Positions 8,400 to 17,339 of a stretch of DNA of 64,000 bases are shown in pieces. Where the stretch lies: contig NZ_JAFLWW010000009.1 in the NCBI RefSeq assembly GCF_018555685.1, positions 158,270-222,269 of the forward strand, written 5' to 3'. Made by a program: the position numbers and the translations under genes. The stretch is from Aminobacter anthyllidis. Its GTDB lineage: Bacteria; Pseudomonadota; Alphaproteobacteria; Rhizobiales; Rhizobiaceae. How positions within the stretch are numbered: position 1 is the first letter of the stretch; each line of letters opens with the position of its first letter. The notes beneath the pieces are model-generated. The model had not been told where the DNA came from. It saw only the letters and a program-made list of their open reading frames with translations, and ran no database searches.

Positions 8400-9283
8400 G
8401 CGACAAACAGCCGTTCGGCCATGAAGTCGACGAAGACGCGCGTCTTGGGTGCGAGGTAGGGACCAGCGGGCCAGAGCGCGCGCATGATGCCGCGATTGTC
8501 GAGGAATGGCTCGAGCACGGGCACCAGCGTCGCTGCGGCGAGCTGGTGCCTGACAGCATAGTCGGGCAGGCAAGCGATGCCAAAGCCTTGTTCGGCGAGG
8601 TGGATGCGCGCCTCGACGGTGCTGGCGATGGCGGCCACCGGCAGGTCGAGCTCCAGCAATGCCCCGTCGCGCAGCAATGGCCATGGTTCCAGCTTGCCGG
8701 TGACCGGATGGCGGTGGTGCAGGCACGCGTGAGCCAGAAGCTGTTCCGGCGTTTCCGGCACGCCAGCACGGGCGAGATAGGCTGGGGCGGCGACAAGCAG
8801 ATGGCGGAACGCGCCGAGCTTGCGGCTGATCAGCCTCGAGTCGGCAGCCTTACCGGTGCGGATCACGACGTCGAAGCCTTCCTCGATGACGTCGACGAGC
8901 CGGTCGGTGAAATCGAGCTCCAGCTGGACCTCGGGCCAGACGCGCATGAAGTCTGCGAGTGCAGGCAGGAACAAGATGCCTGCGACGGGCAGGCTGACGC
9001 GCAGCGGCCCTCGCGGCGAGGCGCGTGCTTGCGACAGCTCCTCTTCGGCCGCCTCGAACTCGCCGGCGATGCGACGGCAGCGCTCGAGGAACAGGCTGCC
9101 TTCGGCGGTCAGCGCAATGCTCCTGGTGCTGCGGTGAAACAGGCGCACGCCCAGCCTGTCCTCCAGCCGCGCCACCGCTTTGCCGACGGCGGATGCGGAG
9201 ATGCCGAGCTGGCGGCCGGCGGCGACGAAGCTGCGTGTTTCCGCCACCTGCATGAAGACGTTAAGCGCGCCTAGCCCGTCCAT
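8396..9283 (-). CDS. LysR-family transcriptional regulator
   Basis: A 295-residue LysR regulator. The N-terminal winged helix (residues 1-65) contains TRSFVAAGRQLGISASAVGK and ARLEDRLGVRLFHRSTRSI, followed by a substrate-binding fold of the CrgA-like subgroup (LRVSLP at about 93, then FDVVIRTGKAADSRLISRKL). Its end overlaps the end of the convergent sigma gene by 4 nt. It is divergent from a two-gene DMT permease starting at 9414, the likely target (inference). The ligand is not predictable. Confidence 0.92.
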   Translation of the reverse strand: MDGLGALNVFMQVAETRSFVAAGRQLGISASAVGKAVARLEDRLGVRLFHRSTRSIALTAEGSLFLERCRRIAGEFEAAEEELSQARASPRGPLRVSLPVAGILFLPALADFMRVWPEVQLELDFTDRLVDVIEEGFDVVIRTGKAADSRLISRKLGAFRHLLVAAPAYLARAGVPETPEQLLAHACLHHRHPVTGKLEPWPLLRDGALLELDLPVAAIASTVEARIHLAEQGFGIACLPDYAVRHQLAAATLVPVLEPFLDNRGIMRALWPAGPYLAPKTRVFVDFMAERLFVA

Positions 9284-9413
9284 CGTTTGTGCCTAGCCAT
9301 TGCGGACCAAAATGTCCTGAGTGTTCAGAATTGTAGCCGGATTTTCTTGTCGTTGCAGGAGGCTATTTTCAAGCTGGGCAGCTGCTGCCGGCGCGACGTG
9401 GAGCACAGACAGA

Positions 9414-9875
9414 ATGATCGGACGTTCGGCGGACTGGCTTTCGGCGCTGGCGGCAGGTGCGCTGCTGGCGGTGATGATCGCCTGCAACGGCCTGTTGGCC
9501 AAGCACAGTGCACCGGTGTTTGCCTCATGGGCGGCGCATGGAACCGGCGCGGCGGCCGCCTTGCTGCTTGTCGCCGGATGGTCGCGGATTTTCAAACGCC
9601 AAGAAGCCGGAACGCAGAAAAAGGGCCCGGCCTGGGCCTATCTCGGCGGCGTGCCCGGAGCGTTGACCGTGGTGCTTGCGGCGATCACCACCAACAGCCC
9701 GCTGGCGCTGTCCGGCACCATTGCTTTCATGCTTGTCGGGCAAGTCATCTTCGGCATGGCGATGGACTGTTTCGGGCTCTTCGGCGTGGCGAAAAGGCCG
9801 TTTGCCGCAACGGATGTTGCGGTCGTCGCACTGGTGCTGAGCGGCAGCGTGCTGCTTACTTTTGGCGGGCGATGA
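9414..9875 (+). CDS. DMT-superfamily (DUF606/YdcZ-like) permease, first subunit
   Basis: A 153-residue protein with about five hydrophobic helices and the DUF606-like phrases AVMIACNGLLAKHSAPVFASW and YLGGVPGALTVVLAAITTNS. Family members are small drug/metabolite-type transporters in the inner membrane. ATG 9414 (MIGRSADW) is preferred over upstream in-frame starts that would encode a Cys/Arg-rich stretch. Its stop overlaps the start of a second half-size paralogue (ATGA), so the pair probably forms a heterodimer. Confidence 0.8.
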   Translation: MIGRSADWLSALAAGALLAVMIACNGLLAKHSAPVFASWAAHGTGAAAALLLVAGWSRIFKRQEAGTQKKGPAWAYLGGVPGALTVVLAAITTNSPLALSGTIAFMLVGQVIFGMAMDCFGLFGVAKRPFAATDVAVVALVLSGSVLLTFGGR

Positions 9876-10345
9876 TGAGCGGCTACATCTTCCTCGCGGT
9901 GCTCAACGGCCTGCTGATCGGCTTGAGCCGGGCATTGAACGGAAAACTCGGCCTGATGATCGGGCCGCTGCGTGCCTCGTTCTGGAACCACCTCGTCGGG
10001 TTTGTCTTCCTCGCCGCCGTACTGATGATACTCGGCGGGTGGAGCGTGGAAAACCTGTCGGCAGCGCCTGCCCTTGCCTGGCTCGGCGGCACGTTCGGGG
10101 CGCTGTTTGTCGCCACCAACAGCCTCGTCTTGCCAAGGCTGGGGGCAATCAGGACGGTGGTGCTGGTGATCTGCGGCCAGATGGTCGCCGGCCTGCTGAT
10201 CGACTATCTCGCCAATGACGCAGCAATCGAACCACTGCAGCTGGCTGGCATCGCCATCATCATGCTCGGCGTATTTGCCGCCAGGCTGTCGGGCACGCGG
10301 AAAGCCAGCGGCACGGCTGGCCAGTCCGCCGCCAAAACTGGCTGA
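9872..10345 (+). CDS. DMT-superfamily (DUF606/YdcZ-like) permease, second subunit
   Basis: A 157-residue protein with five hydrophobic segments and the same fold style as its upstream partner (VLNGLLIGLSRALNGKLG, WLGGTFGALFVATNSLVLPR). The start codon overlaps the previous stop in the string ATGATGA (a second ATG is at 9875), which favours translational coupling and equal amounts. The C-terminal tail is short and polar. The substrate is unknown. The divergent LysR gene at 8396-9283 may control the pair. Confidence 0.8.
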   Translation: MMSGYIFLAVLNGLLIGLSRALNGKLGLMIGPLRASFWNHLVGFVFLAAVLMILGGWSVENLSAAPALAWLGGTFGALFVATNSLVLPRLGAIRTVVLVICGQMVAGLLIDYLANDAAIEPLQLAGIAIIMLGVFAARLSGTRKASGTAGQSAAKTG

Positions 10346-10349
10346 AGGG

Positions 10350-11705
10350 CTACTGCATCAGGTGCTTGGCCACCGCCTCATAGGCCGGCAGCGAGGTCGG
10401 GTCGTTGGCGGCATTGCCGGCCGTCGGATGTGACGAGAAGCGGGCGATGACGACGCGCGCCTTGGGGTCGATGTAGAGCGCCTGGCCATGCACGCCACGC
10501 GCCGAATAGGCGCCGTTGGCATTGTTGGTGATCCACCACATGCCGCGATAGCTCCAGCCCTTGAGCAGCGCATAGCCGGCCTTTTCAAACGCCGCCTTGT
10601 CGCCGCCGGCGCGGATACGGGCGATCGCCGCCTCGGGTATCAGGCGCTGGCCGTTGGCAACGCCATCGTCGAGCAGCAGCTGGCCGACGCGGGCCATGTC
10701 GCGCAGGCCGGCATTGAGGCCACCGCCGGCATAAGGCGTGCCGGTCGAATCGACGGTGTAATAGGCGTCCTGCTCGGCGCCCATCTTGCTCCAGATACGC
10801 TCCGACAAAAGCTCGGCGACCGACTTGCCGGTGACGCGCGCGATGATCCAGCCAAGCGCGTCGGTGTTGACGGTCTTGTAGCCGAACGCATTGCCGTGCT
10901 CGCCTTCCTTGCGCACCGTCTGGAGGTATTCGAAATAGCTGCGCGGCCCGGTATAGCCTTCCGGCTTGGGCAGCGGACTGCCGGCGGCCGAATAGATCCA
11001 GACGTCGGCATTGGGGTCGGCATAGTCCTCGCTGTAGCGCAGGCCGGTGGTCATCTCGAGCACCTGCTTGACGGTGGCGTCGCCAAACGCGCTGTTGGCG
11101 AGTTCGGGCACGACCGATGCCACCTTGGCGTTTTCGTCGAGCTTGCCTTCTGCGACCAGCATCTCGCCGAGCAGGCCGGTGAACGACTTGGTGACCGACA
11201 TCGCGCCGTGCTGGCCGGCATCGTCGAGGCAGCCGAAATAACGCTCATAGACGATCTTGCCGTCATGCAGGACAACGATGCCGTCGGTGTAGTTGGCATC
11301 AAGCGACTGCTCCCATGTCATCTCGGCGTCGCCGCCGAGCGGGGTGAACTTCACCGCATCGATGGTCTCGTCCAGTTTGCGTTCGAGCAGAACCGGCGCG
11401 CCAAGCCCGCGGCTGACATTGGCCGTCGGCATCAGCTGGCGGAAGTTGCAGACGGTCCAGCGCATCTTGGGGAAGCTGAAATAGTCCGGATCGGTAAAGC
11501 GGATGATCTTGTCGTCCGGCGGCGGCGAACCGACCATCCAGCCGAGCTTGACGGGATCGGACTCTGCGGCTGACAGCACTTTTGCCTCCTGCGCATGGGA
11601 GATCGACGACGTCGCTGTCAGAGCAGCCATCGCCGCGGCCAACACGGCGCCCGCGAGGCCGTTGCGCCTTGTTGCCGTTTTGGCCTCAGAAATTGACGAC
11701 GACAT
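10350..11705 (-). CDS. Exported serine hydrolase (class C beta-lactamase family)
   Basis: A 451-residue protein of the beta-lactamase/6-aminohexanoate-dimer hydrolase group (S12-like). The signal peptide is RRNGLAGAVLAAAMAALTA ending in SHAQE. The catalytic SxxK is in MSVTKSFTGLLGE, the tyrosine motif is GYKTVNTDALGW, and WITNNANGAYSARGVHGQ supplies the late strand. ATG 11705 is chosen because it leads directly into the signal peptide. It overlaps the upstream porin gene by 20 nt, which suggests co-transcription, with the porin perhaps delivering the substrate. The substrate is not known. Confidence 0.85.
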   Translation of the reverse strand: MSSSISEAKTATRRNGLAGAVLAAAMAALTATSSISHAQEAKVLSAAESDPVKLGWMVGSPPPDDKIIRFTDPDYFSFPKMRWTVCNFRQLMPTANVSRGLGAPVLLERKLDETIDAVKFTPLGGDAEMTWEQSLDANYTDGIVVLHDGKIVYERYFGCLDDAGQHGAMSVTKSFTGLLGEMLVAEGKLDENAKVASVVPELANSAFGDATVKQVLEMTTGLRYSEDYADPNADVWIYSAAGSPLPKPEGYTGPRSYFEYLQTVRKEGEHGNAFGYKTVNTDALGWIIARVTGKSVAELLSERIWSKMGAEQDAYYTVDSTGTPYAGGGLNAGLRDMARVGQLLLDDGVANGQRLIPEAAIARIRAGGDKAAFEKAGYALLKGWSYRGMWWITNNANGAYSARGVHGQALYIDPKARVVIARFSSHPTAGNAANDPTSLPAYEAVAKHLMQ

Positions 11706-13200
11706 TGACGAAGCCTCCTGTCCAGACGGGCGCATTGGAATTGACCACGGAGTCGGATCCGGGACCCGGAAATGAGACGCTGAAGCCGGCCGTCAGATAT
11801 GTGTTGGGGTTCAGCACGCGGTTGTATTCGAGGAAGATGTCGTCCGAGAGATGCTTGGCGGAGACGCCGGCAACCGGGTTGGGCACGCCGTTGATGATTT
11901 CGAGATGCGTGCCCTGGCCGAACTGGATCGGGCTGCGCAACTCGTTGGCGCTGATATAGGCATAGCGCAGGGTCAGCGTGTCGCGCTCGGTCGGCGTGAC
12001 GCGCAGGCTGAGCTGATGGGCGTTGACGTTGGAGTTGATGAACACCATCGACGATTTCGACCCTGTCGACCAGGAACTCGGGCTGCCCTCGTAGTAAAGC
12101 GGGTCGAAGCGCTCCAGCCGCGACGTCGACGGATCGTCGCCGGAAAACGTCTGGTACGAATAGGCGATCGTCGGCGCCCAGGAATATTCGGCGAAGGTAT
12201 AGCCGACCTGGATGCGGCCGCCCCATGCCCGCATGTCGATGTCTTCGTTCCATTGATAGGCGAAATCGCCGGCAACGAAGAAATTCTCGAAGCTGTCGCC
12301 GAACGGAATGGCGCGGCCGTAGAAATTGACGAAGTTCAGGCCGTCGCGGCCATTGGCGACCAGCGTCGGCACGCCGATGCCGCCAGACGCGGCCTTCGGG
12401 TAGGGCGAATCGGACTTGAGCACATGGCCGAAGGTCAGGCCGGCGAAGGTGTTGTTTTCGCCGTCATAGCGGACGTCGCCGCCGACGATCCTTGTGTGGC
12501 TGTCGCTTTCGTTCTGCTCGTTGGCGTCGAGATAAAAGGCCGTGCCGGTGAAATCGCCGAAGCCGAAGCGACCGATCGAGGCCATTTCCCACGCCTTGCG
12601 AGGGCCGAGCTTGAGCGCGCCGCGGTCGAAACCGCTCGAACCGCCATTGGCGAGCAGCATGCCGGTGCCCGCCTTGAACTCGCGCGGGCCGACCGAGACA
12701 TCGAAGGATGGGTCGCTCTTTTCGCCGGAGCGCAGGCCGAGATAGCCCTCTTCCAAAGTTACCCGGCCTGTGTTGCCGGTGGCGTAGGCATCGATGCCGA
12801 GCGTGCCCGAGGCAACGGCCGAGACCTTGCCGTAGGCCGCCATCCCGCCCAGGTCCTTGGTGAAGCTGAGACCGGGCAGGATGTAGCCCTCAAGCCAGGT
12901 CTTGTTCGAATCAAAGCCGGCCGACGGCGCGAATGTATCGGCATAGTTCCAGAACACATTGTGCTCGGCGACCACGTTCAGGCCGGCTTGAAGATGCATC
13001 CTTATGGTCAACCCGTCATGGTCGAGGAGAAGCATGCGGTCGTCGGCGGCAAGCGCCTGATGGCAGGCGAGAAGGCTTGCAAGCGTTGCCGCACCGAACC
13101 AGCCGACACGCCTGGGTATTCGCGGCCTGGAATTCAGCTTCTGTCTATCAGCACCAACTTGCAGCGCCCTCTGTTCGATGTCGCTGCCCTTGCACCCCAT
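11686..13200 (-). CDS. Outer-membrane beta-barrel (alginate-export/porin-like)
   Basis: A predicted 504-residue outer-membrane protein. A signal segment (RRVGWFGAATLASLLACHQA, cleaved after ALA) is followed by alternating strands with many aromatic girdle residues. The last residue is Phe (NVVVNF), as in outer-membrane barrels. The repeated patterns resemble alginate-export-like porins. ATG 13200 is used; an in-frame TTG at 13242 would lengthen the N terminus, and neither has a perfect ribosome site (GGAG is about 12 nt upstream of the ATG). It is followed with a 20-nt overlap by the serine hydrolase gene. Confidence 0.75.
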   Translation of the reverse strand: MGCKGSDIEQRALQVGADRQKLNSRPRIPRRVGWFGAATLASLLACHQALAADDRMLLLDHDGLTIRMHLQAGLNVVAEHNVFWNYADTFAPSAGFDSNKTWLEGYILPGLSFTKDLGGMAAYGKVSAVASGTLGIDAYATGNTGRVTLEEGYLGLRSGEKSDPSFDVSVGPREFKAGTGMLLANGGSSGFDRGALKLGPRKAWEMASIGRFGFGDFTGTAFYLDANEQNESDSHTRIVGGDVRYDGENNTFAGLTFGHVLKSDSPYPKAASGGIGVPTLVANGRDGLNFVNFYGRAIPFGDSFENFFVAGDFAYQWNEDIDMRAWGGRIQVGYTFAEYSWAPTIAYSYQTFSGDDPSTSRLERFDPLYYEGSPSSWSTGSKSSMVFINSNVNAHQLSLRVTPTERDTLTLRYAYISANELRSPIQFGQGTHLEIINGVPNPVAGVSAKHLSDDIFLEYNRVLNPNTYLTAGFSVSFPGPGSDSVVNSNAPVWTGGFVNVVVNF

Positions 13201-13448
13201 CGTTTGATCGGTCTCCGATTTCGCCGCGCTCGAAGCACTCAACTAACTGAGCTGTTTGACACTATGGCGACTGGGTTTCGTCACGACAAGGCGCGAAGCC
13301 GACGGGCACGGTTCGGGCGACGACACGGCGCAGCCATCACTTTTGCGCAAACGTGCCGCCCTTGTCCTTGTCCATCGAACGGCTGAGGCGCACAATCGAC
13401 GGCTTGCGGTGCAAGAGGAGGCCTTTTCTCTGTTCGGAGGAAAGCCCC

Positions 13449-14888
13449 ATGAACGACCTGAACCTGACGACCCTTGACGGCGGGCTGGCGACCGTGAGCG
13501 CGCCCGTGCTCGATGCCTTCGCGGCAAGCCTGCGCGGCCAAGTGCTCAATGCCGGCGATGCCGGTTACGACGAGGCCCGCACCGTCTGGAACGCCATGAT
13601 CGACCGACGCCCCGGCCTTGTCGTGCGTTGCATCGGCGCCAGCGACGTCATCGCCGCGGTCAAGTTCGCGCGCGACAACAGGCTGCTCGTCTCCGTGCGC
13701 GGCGGCGGCCACAACATCGCCGGCAGCGCCGTGTGTGACGGCGGCCTGATGATCGATCTGTCCCAGATGAAGTCGGTGCGGGTCGACCGCGTGGCACGGC
13801 GCGCCTGGGTCGAGCCGGGCGCTATACTCGCCGATGTCGACAAGGAGACGCAGGCGTTTGGCCTTGCAGTGCCGACCGGCATCAACTCGACGACAGGCAT
13901 TGCGGGGCTGACGCTGGGCGGCGGCTTCGGCTGGACGACACGCAAGCTCGGCTTGACCATCGACAACCTGCTGTCGGCGGATGTGGTGACGGCGGATGGC
14001 GAGCTGGTGCGGGCAAGCACCGCCGAGCATCCCGACCTGTTCTGGGCGATACGTGGCGGCGGCGGCAATTTCGGCGTCGTCACCGCCTTCGAGTTCAAGC
14101 TGCACAAGCTTGGCCCGCAGGTGCTGTCGGGGCTTGTCGTGCATCCGTTCGACGAGGCCAAGTCGGTGCTTCGGCAATATCGCGAGGCGCTCGAGGACGC
14201 GCCCGACGAACTGACCTGCTGGACCGTGATGCGGCAGGCGCCGCCGCTGCCGTTCCTGCCGGCGCAATGGCATGGCAAGGAGGTTCTGGTGCTGGCCATG
14301 TGCTGGTGCGGCGACCTCGAAGCTGGCGAGAAGGCGACGGCGGCCCTGCGCGGCATCGGCCAGCCGATCGTCGATGTCGTCGGGCCTAACCCGTTCACCG
14401 GCTGGCAGATGGCTTTCGATCCGCTGCTGCAGCCCGGCGCGCGCAACTACTGGAAGAGCCACGACTTCATCGAGTTGTCGGATACGACCATCGACATGCT
14501 CGACAACGCGGTCCGCGCCCTGCCGGGGCCCGAATGCGAAATCTTCGTCGGCCATGTCGGCGGCGCTGCCGGGCGGGTGGCGACGGATGCAACGGCCTTC
14601 CCGCAGCGCAGCTCGCATTTCGTCATGAACGTGCATGCGCGCTGGCGCGAGGCGTCGATGGACAAGACCTGCATCGGCTGGGCCCGCAACATCTACGAGG
14701 CGACCCGGCCGCAGGCTGTCGGCACCGCCTACATCAACTTCATGCCGGCGGACGAGGCCGACCGCGTCGAGGCGGCCTATGGCGCCAACTATGCCCGCCT
14801 GCTCGAGGTGAAGCGCAAATACGACCCCGAGAACCTGTTCCGCATGAACCAGAACGTTCACGCCAAGAAGACGCGCAAGGCGGCCTGA
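13449..14888 (+). CDS. FAD-linked oxidase, berberine-bridge-enzyme type
   Basis: A 479-residue flavoprotein oxidase. The PCMH-type FAD domain (residues about 35-215) has VSVRGGGHNIAGSAV, whose His is the usual 8-alpha covalent FAD ligand, then GLTLGGGFGWTTRKLG and FWAIRGGGGNFGVVT. The C-terminal BBE motif is VKRKYDPENLFRMNQNV. The position that is Cys in bicovalent relatives reads TGINSTTG here, so only the His link is expected (inference). There is no signal peptide. The start is supported by GGAGGAAAG just upstream. The substrate is unknown. It is divergent from the porin/hydrolase pair. Confidence 0.88.
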   Translation: MNDLNLTTLDGGLATVSAPVLDAFAASLRGQVLNAGDAGYDEARTVWNAMIDRRPGLVVRCIGASDVIAAVKFARDNRLLVSVRGGGHNIAGSAVCDGGLMIDLSQMKSVRVDRVARRAWVEPGAILADVDKETQAFGLAVPTGINSTTGIAGLTLGGGFGWTTRKLGLTIDNLLSADVVTADGELVRASTAEHPDLFWAIRGGGGNFGVVTAFEFKLHKLGPQVLSGLVVHPFDEAKSVLRQYREALEDAPDELTCWTVMRQAPPLPFLPAQWHGKEVLVLAMCWCGDLEAGEKATAALRGIGQPIVDVVGPNPFTGWQMAFDPLLQPGARNYWKSHDFIELSDTTIDMLDNAVRALPGPECEIFVGHVGGAAGRVATDATAFPQRSSHFVMNVHARWREASMDKTCIGWARNIYEATRPQAVGTAYINFMPADEADRVEAAYGANYARLLEVKRKYDPENLFRMNQNVHAKKTRKAA

Positions 14889-14898
14889 ATGCCTCTGC

Positions 14899-15002
14899 CT
14901 CTTGTGGGAGGGTCAGGGGTGGGGTGAACCCGGAGCAATACCGGGAGACTTGCTGCGAGCAACGCGAGGAACCCCCACCCTGTATCCCTCCCCACAAGGG
15001 GG
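14899..15002. repeat. Long imperfect inverted repeat (MITE/REP-like)
   Basis: The left arm (14899-14924) and right arm (14971-15002) are imperfect reverse complements built from CTTGTGGGAGGG / CCCTCCCCACAAG. The centre has its own small hairpins (ACCCGGAGCAATACCGGG and TTGCTGCGAGCAA). It could fold as one long cruciform between the FAD oxidase and ArsR genes. A similar CCTCCCCCTTGTGGGGAGG is found at 61631-61649. Confidence 0.6.
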
Positions 15003-15097
15003 AGGGAGGGCGTCGGCGTTGCGCCTGCCCAACTTCAAACTTGACCGGCCTCTGCATTCTATATAACCTTTCAGTTATGGAATGAGAGAGCACCGCA

Positions 15098-15439
15098 ATG
15101 ACGCCGTCCGAACGTCTCGACGCAACCTTCACCGCACTGGCCGATCCGACACGCCGGGCGATCCTGGCGCGGCTGATGACGGGCGAGGTTTCGGTGATGG
15201 AGCTGGCCGAGCCCTTTGCCATGAGCCAGCCGGCGATTTCCAAACATCTCAAGGTGCTGGAGCGCGCCGGGCTGATCTCGCGCGGCCGCGACGCCCAGCG
15301 CAGGCCGTGCCGCATCGAGGGCGAGGCGCTGGCCGAAGCGACCGGCTGGCTCGACGAGTACCGCGAGGTCTGGGAGGGCAACTACAAGCGCCTGGACATG
15401 CTGCTCGCCGACCTGCAGGCGAACCAGGGCAAGGCCTGA
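15098..15439 (+). CDS. ArsR-family transcriptional repressor
   Basis: A 113-residue winged-helix protein: ALADPTRRAILARLMTGEVS (residues about 13-32), recognition helix MSQPAISKHLKVLERAGLI, then wing RGRDAQRRPCRIEG. No metal-binding cysteine pair is visible, so it belongs to the non-metal ArsR group that is often paired with an SRPBCC protein, as it is here (26-bp gap). AATGAGAGAG precedes the ATG, and TATATAACCTTTCAGTTAT at 15058-15076 may include the promoter or an operator. Confidence 0.93.
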   Translation: MTPSERLDATFTALADPTRRAILARLMTGEVSVMELAEPFAMSQPAISKHLKVLERAGLISRGRDAQRRPCRIEGEALAEATGWLDEYREVWEGNYKRLDMLLADLQANQGKA

Positions 15440-15465
15440 GACGCGGACCGAGGTGAGGAACGACG

Positions 15466-15954
15466 ATGAGCCACAGGCTGGAAGTGACCACGCCGAGCGA
15501 CCGCGAAATCGCCATGACGCGTGTCTTCGACGCACCGCGCGACCTGGTTTTCGACTGCTGGACGATCCCGGCGCTGCTGAAGCGTTGGATGACCGGGCCT
15601 GATGGCTGGTCGTTCGCCGTCTGCACCATCGACCTGCGCGTTGGTGGCAAATACCGCTTCGTCTGGCGCCACGACGACGGCCGCGACATGGGCATGACCG
15701 GAACCTATCGCGAGATCGTCAGGCCGGAAAGGATCGTCAGCGTCGAACTGTTCGACATGGACTGGACCGACGGCGAGGCCCGTTCCACGCTGGTGCTGAC
15801 GGAAAAGGATGGCCGCACGATTTCGGTCAACACCGTGCTCTACAGCTCGCGCGAAGCGCGGGACGGCGCGGTCGCCATTGGCATGGCCAAGGGCGTCGAG
15901 GCCGGATACGACAGGCTCGACGGCGTGCTGGCCGAACAGGTGGCGGCGAGGTAG
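15466..15954 (+). CDS. SRPBCC (AHSA1-like) domain protein
   Basis: A 162-residue START/Bet v1-like fold protein. It shows the family phrases RVFDAPRDLVFDCWTIPALLKRWM, VGGKYRFVWRH, GTYREIVRPERIV and GMAKGVEAGYDRLDGVLAE. Such proteins bind small hydrophobic ligands; no enzyme activity can be assigned. It is co-oriented with, and 26 bp downstream of, an ArsR repressor; this ArsR-SRPBCC pairing is common, and the repressor probably controls both genes. Confidence 0.92.
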   Translation: MSHRLEVTTPSDREIAMTRVFDAPRDLVFDCWTIPALLKRWMTGPDGWSFAVCTIDLRVGGKYRFVWRHDDGRDMGMTGTYREIVRPERIVSVELFDMDWTDGEARSTLVLTEKDGRTISVNTVLYSSREARDGAVAIGMAKGVEAGYDRLDGVLAEQVAAR

Positions 15955-16026
15955 TTCGGAGCAGCCAGGAGGTTCGTCAGTCGGCTGGTTCAGCCTTCGA
16001 CAGGCTCAGGATGAGGGGCGTGCCGC

Positions 16027-16341
16027 TCAGCGGCAGACGCGTCGGGAGATGTTGCCGAACATCTCTATCTGGCAGTGCGACTTCATCACAGGCACTTCGA
16101 GCCGCTGGACCTGCGGCACCACGATCTGGCGATCCTGTTCGCGCTGCCGCTGTTGTTCGGCCTGGAAGGCGCGGCGGTTCTGCTGGGCCTGCAGGATCTG
16201 CAGCTCGTTGATCCGGCCCTCGCGGGCAAGCTGGTTGCGGTCGGGCTGGCCGGGCAGATCGATGGCATGAGCCTGCATCGCGCCGGCAAGCAGCACGCCC
16301 GCCACGATCAAAGCCCGTTTCGATCTCGCCATCTTCATCAT
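16027..16341 (-). CDS. Small exported hypothetical protein
   Basis: A 104-residue protein with a signal peptide (KRALIVAGVLLAGAMQAHA, cleaved before IDLPG). The mature region is rich in Gln and Arg and probably helical (residues about 35-75), followed by a tail with two Cys (KSHCQIEMF and RRVCR) that could form a disulfide. ATG 16341 is chosen because GGAAG sits 6 nt upstream. No family is recognised. Confidence 0.65.
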   Translation of the reverse strand: MMKMARSKRALIVAGVLLAGAMQAHAIDLPGQPDRNQLAREGRINELQILQAQQNRRAFQAEQQRQREQDRQIVVPQVQRLEVPVMKSHCQIEMFGNISRRVCR

Positions 16342-16408
16342 CAGCAACTTCCCGCGCGAAAGCCCGCACCTTGCGAAGGTAGTGCTCATATCCGCCGAAA
16401 CAATGGCG

Positions 16409-17311
16409 TCAGCCAACACGCGTTTTGTCGGCGAGGAAATCGATGAAGGCGCGGATGCGCGCGGCGAGATGGCCGTGGCCGGCGAAGACAGCATGGATCA
16501 TCTCGATGTCCTCGGGATTGTAGGCTTCGAGCACCGGCACCAGCGTGCCGGAATCGATGTCGGCCTGGACCTGGAAACGACCGCTGCGGATCAGGCCGAC
16601 GCCATCGAGGCAGAGCCGGCGCAGGCTCGGGCCGTTGTTGGCGAGCAGGTTGCCGCCGATACGCTGGGTGAAGGTCTCGCCGCTCTCCGGATTGCGAAAA
16701 ATCCATTCGTCGCGGTTGCGCAGGAAATTGAAGCGCAGGCAATTGTGGCCGGCGAGATCGGCCGGCCTTTCGGGCACGCCGTGTTTTTCCAGATAGGCGG
16801 GCGAGGCGACGACGACGCGGCGGATTTCCAGGATCTTGCGCGCCTTGAGCGATGAGTCCCGCAGCTTGCCGGAACGGATGGCGACGTCGGCCCGCTCTTC
16901 GTAAAGGTCGATGACGCTGTCGGTGAGTGACAGGTCTAGCTCGACCTCGGGGTAAAGTGCCAGGAACTCGGCCATGTGTGGCACCACATGGCTGGCGCCG
17001 AAGGCAACCGAGGCGCTGACCCGCAGCAGGCCGCGCGGCACCGCATTGGCACGGCCGGCGACAATGCGCTCGGCCTCCTCGATCTCGCCGAGTATGCGGC
17101 TTGCGCGCTCGAGATAGACCTCGCCTTCCGGCGTCAGCTGCAGGCTGCGCGTCGAGCGCACGACGAGGCGGGTGCCCAGCCTGTCCTCGATGCGTGTGAT
17201 CAGCTTGCTGACCGCCGACGGCGAGAGGCCGAGCTGCCGGCCAGCGGCGGAGAAGCTCTTGAGCGAGACGGCCCGGACGAAGACCTCCATCTCACCGGCG
17301 CGATTGTCCAT
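16409..17311 (-). CDS. LysR-family transcriptional regulator
   Basis: A 300-residue regulator. The N-terminal helix-turn-helix has KSFSAAGRQLGLSPSAVSKL and RIEDRLGTRLVVRSTRSL. The effector domain is of the CrgA-like type (LRVSASVAFGASHVVPHMAE, then ADVAIRSGKLRDSSLKARKI). MDNRAGEME at 17311 is the standard start; the frame upstream is open but has no family similarity. A perfect palindrome with T-N11-A spacing lies 12-28 bp upstream. It is divergent from an MFS efflux gene (17468), the likely target. Confidence 0.93.
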   Translation of the reverse strand: MDNRAGEMEVFVRAVSLKSFSAAGRQLGLSPSAVSKLITRIEDRLGTRLVVRSTRSLQLTPEGEVYLERASRILGEIEEAERIVAGRANAVPRGLLRVSASVAFGASHVVPHMAEFLALYPEVELDLSLTDSVIDLYEERADVAIRSGKLRDSSLKARKILEIRRVVVASPAYLEKHGVPERPADLAGHNCLRFNFLRNRDEWIFRNPESGETFTQRIGGNLLANNGPSLRRLCLDGVGLIRSGRFQVQADIDSGTLVPVLEAYNPEDIEMIHAVFAGHGHLAARIRAFIDFLADKTRVG

Positions 17312-17322
17312 GTCTGGGCCTC

Positions 17323-17339
17323 TGTGAATCAAATTCACA
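17323..17339. promoter_or_regulatory. LysR-type operator palindrome
   Basis: A perfect 7-bp inverted repeat, TGTGAAT-CAA-ATTCACA, lies in the divergent gap between the LysR gene and the MFS gene. It contains the T-N11-A spacing typical of LysR boxes (T17325 and A17337). It is probably the site for autoregulation and for control of the transporter (inference). Confidence 0.65.

Noticed and set aside
11851..13386. Long plus-strand frame opposite the porin gene
   Set aside because: No recognisable domain or ribosome site; the minus-strand product has a signal peptide and barrel pattern.
13281..14861. Long antisense reading frame (about 526 codons) opposite the FAD oxidase
   Set aside because: Low-complexity His/Arg/Gly-rich translation with no family motif; a GC-bias shadow of the real gene.
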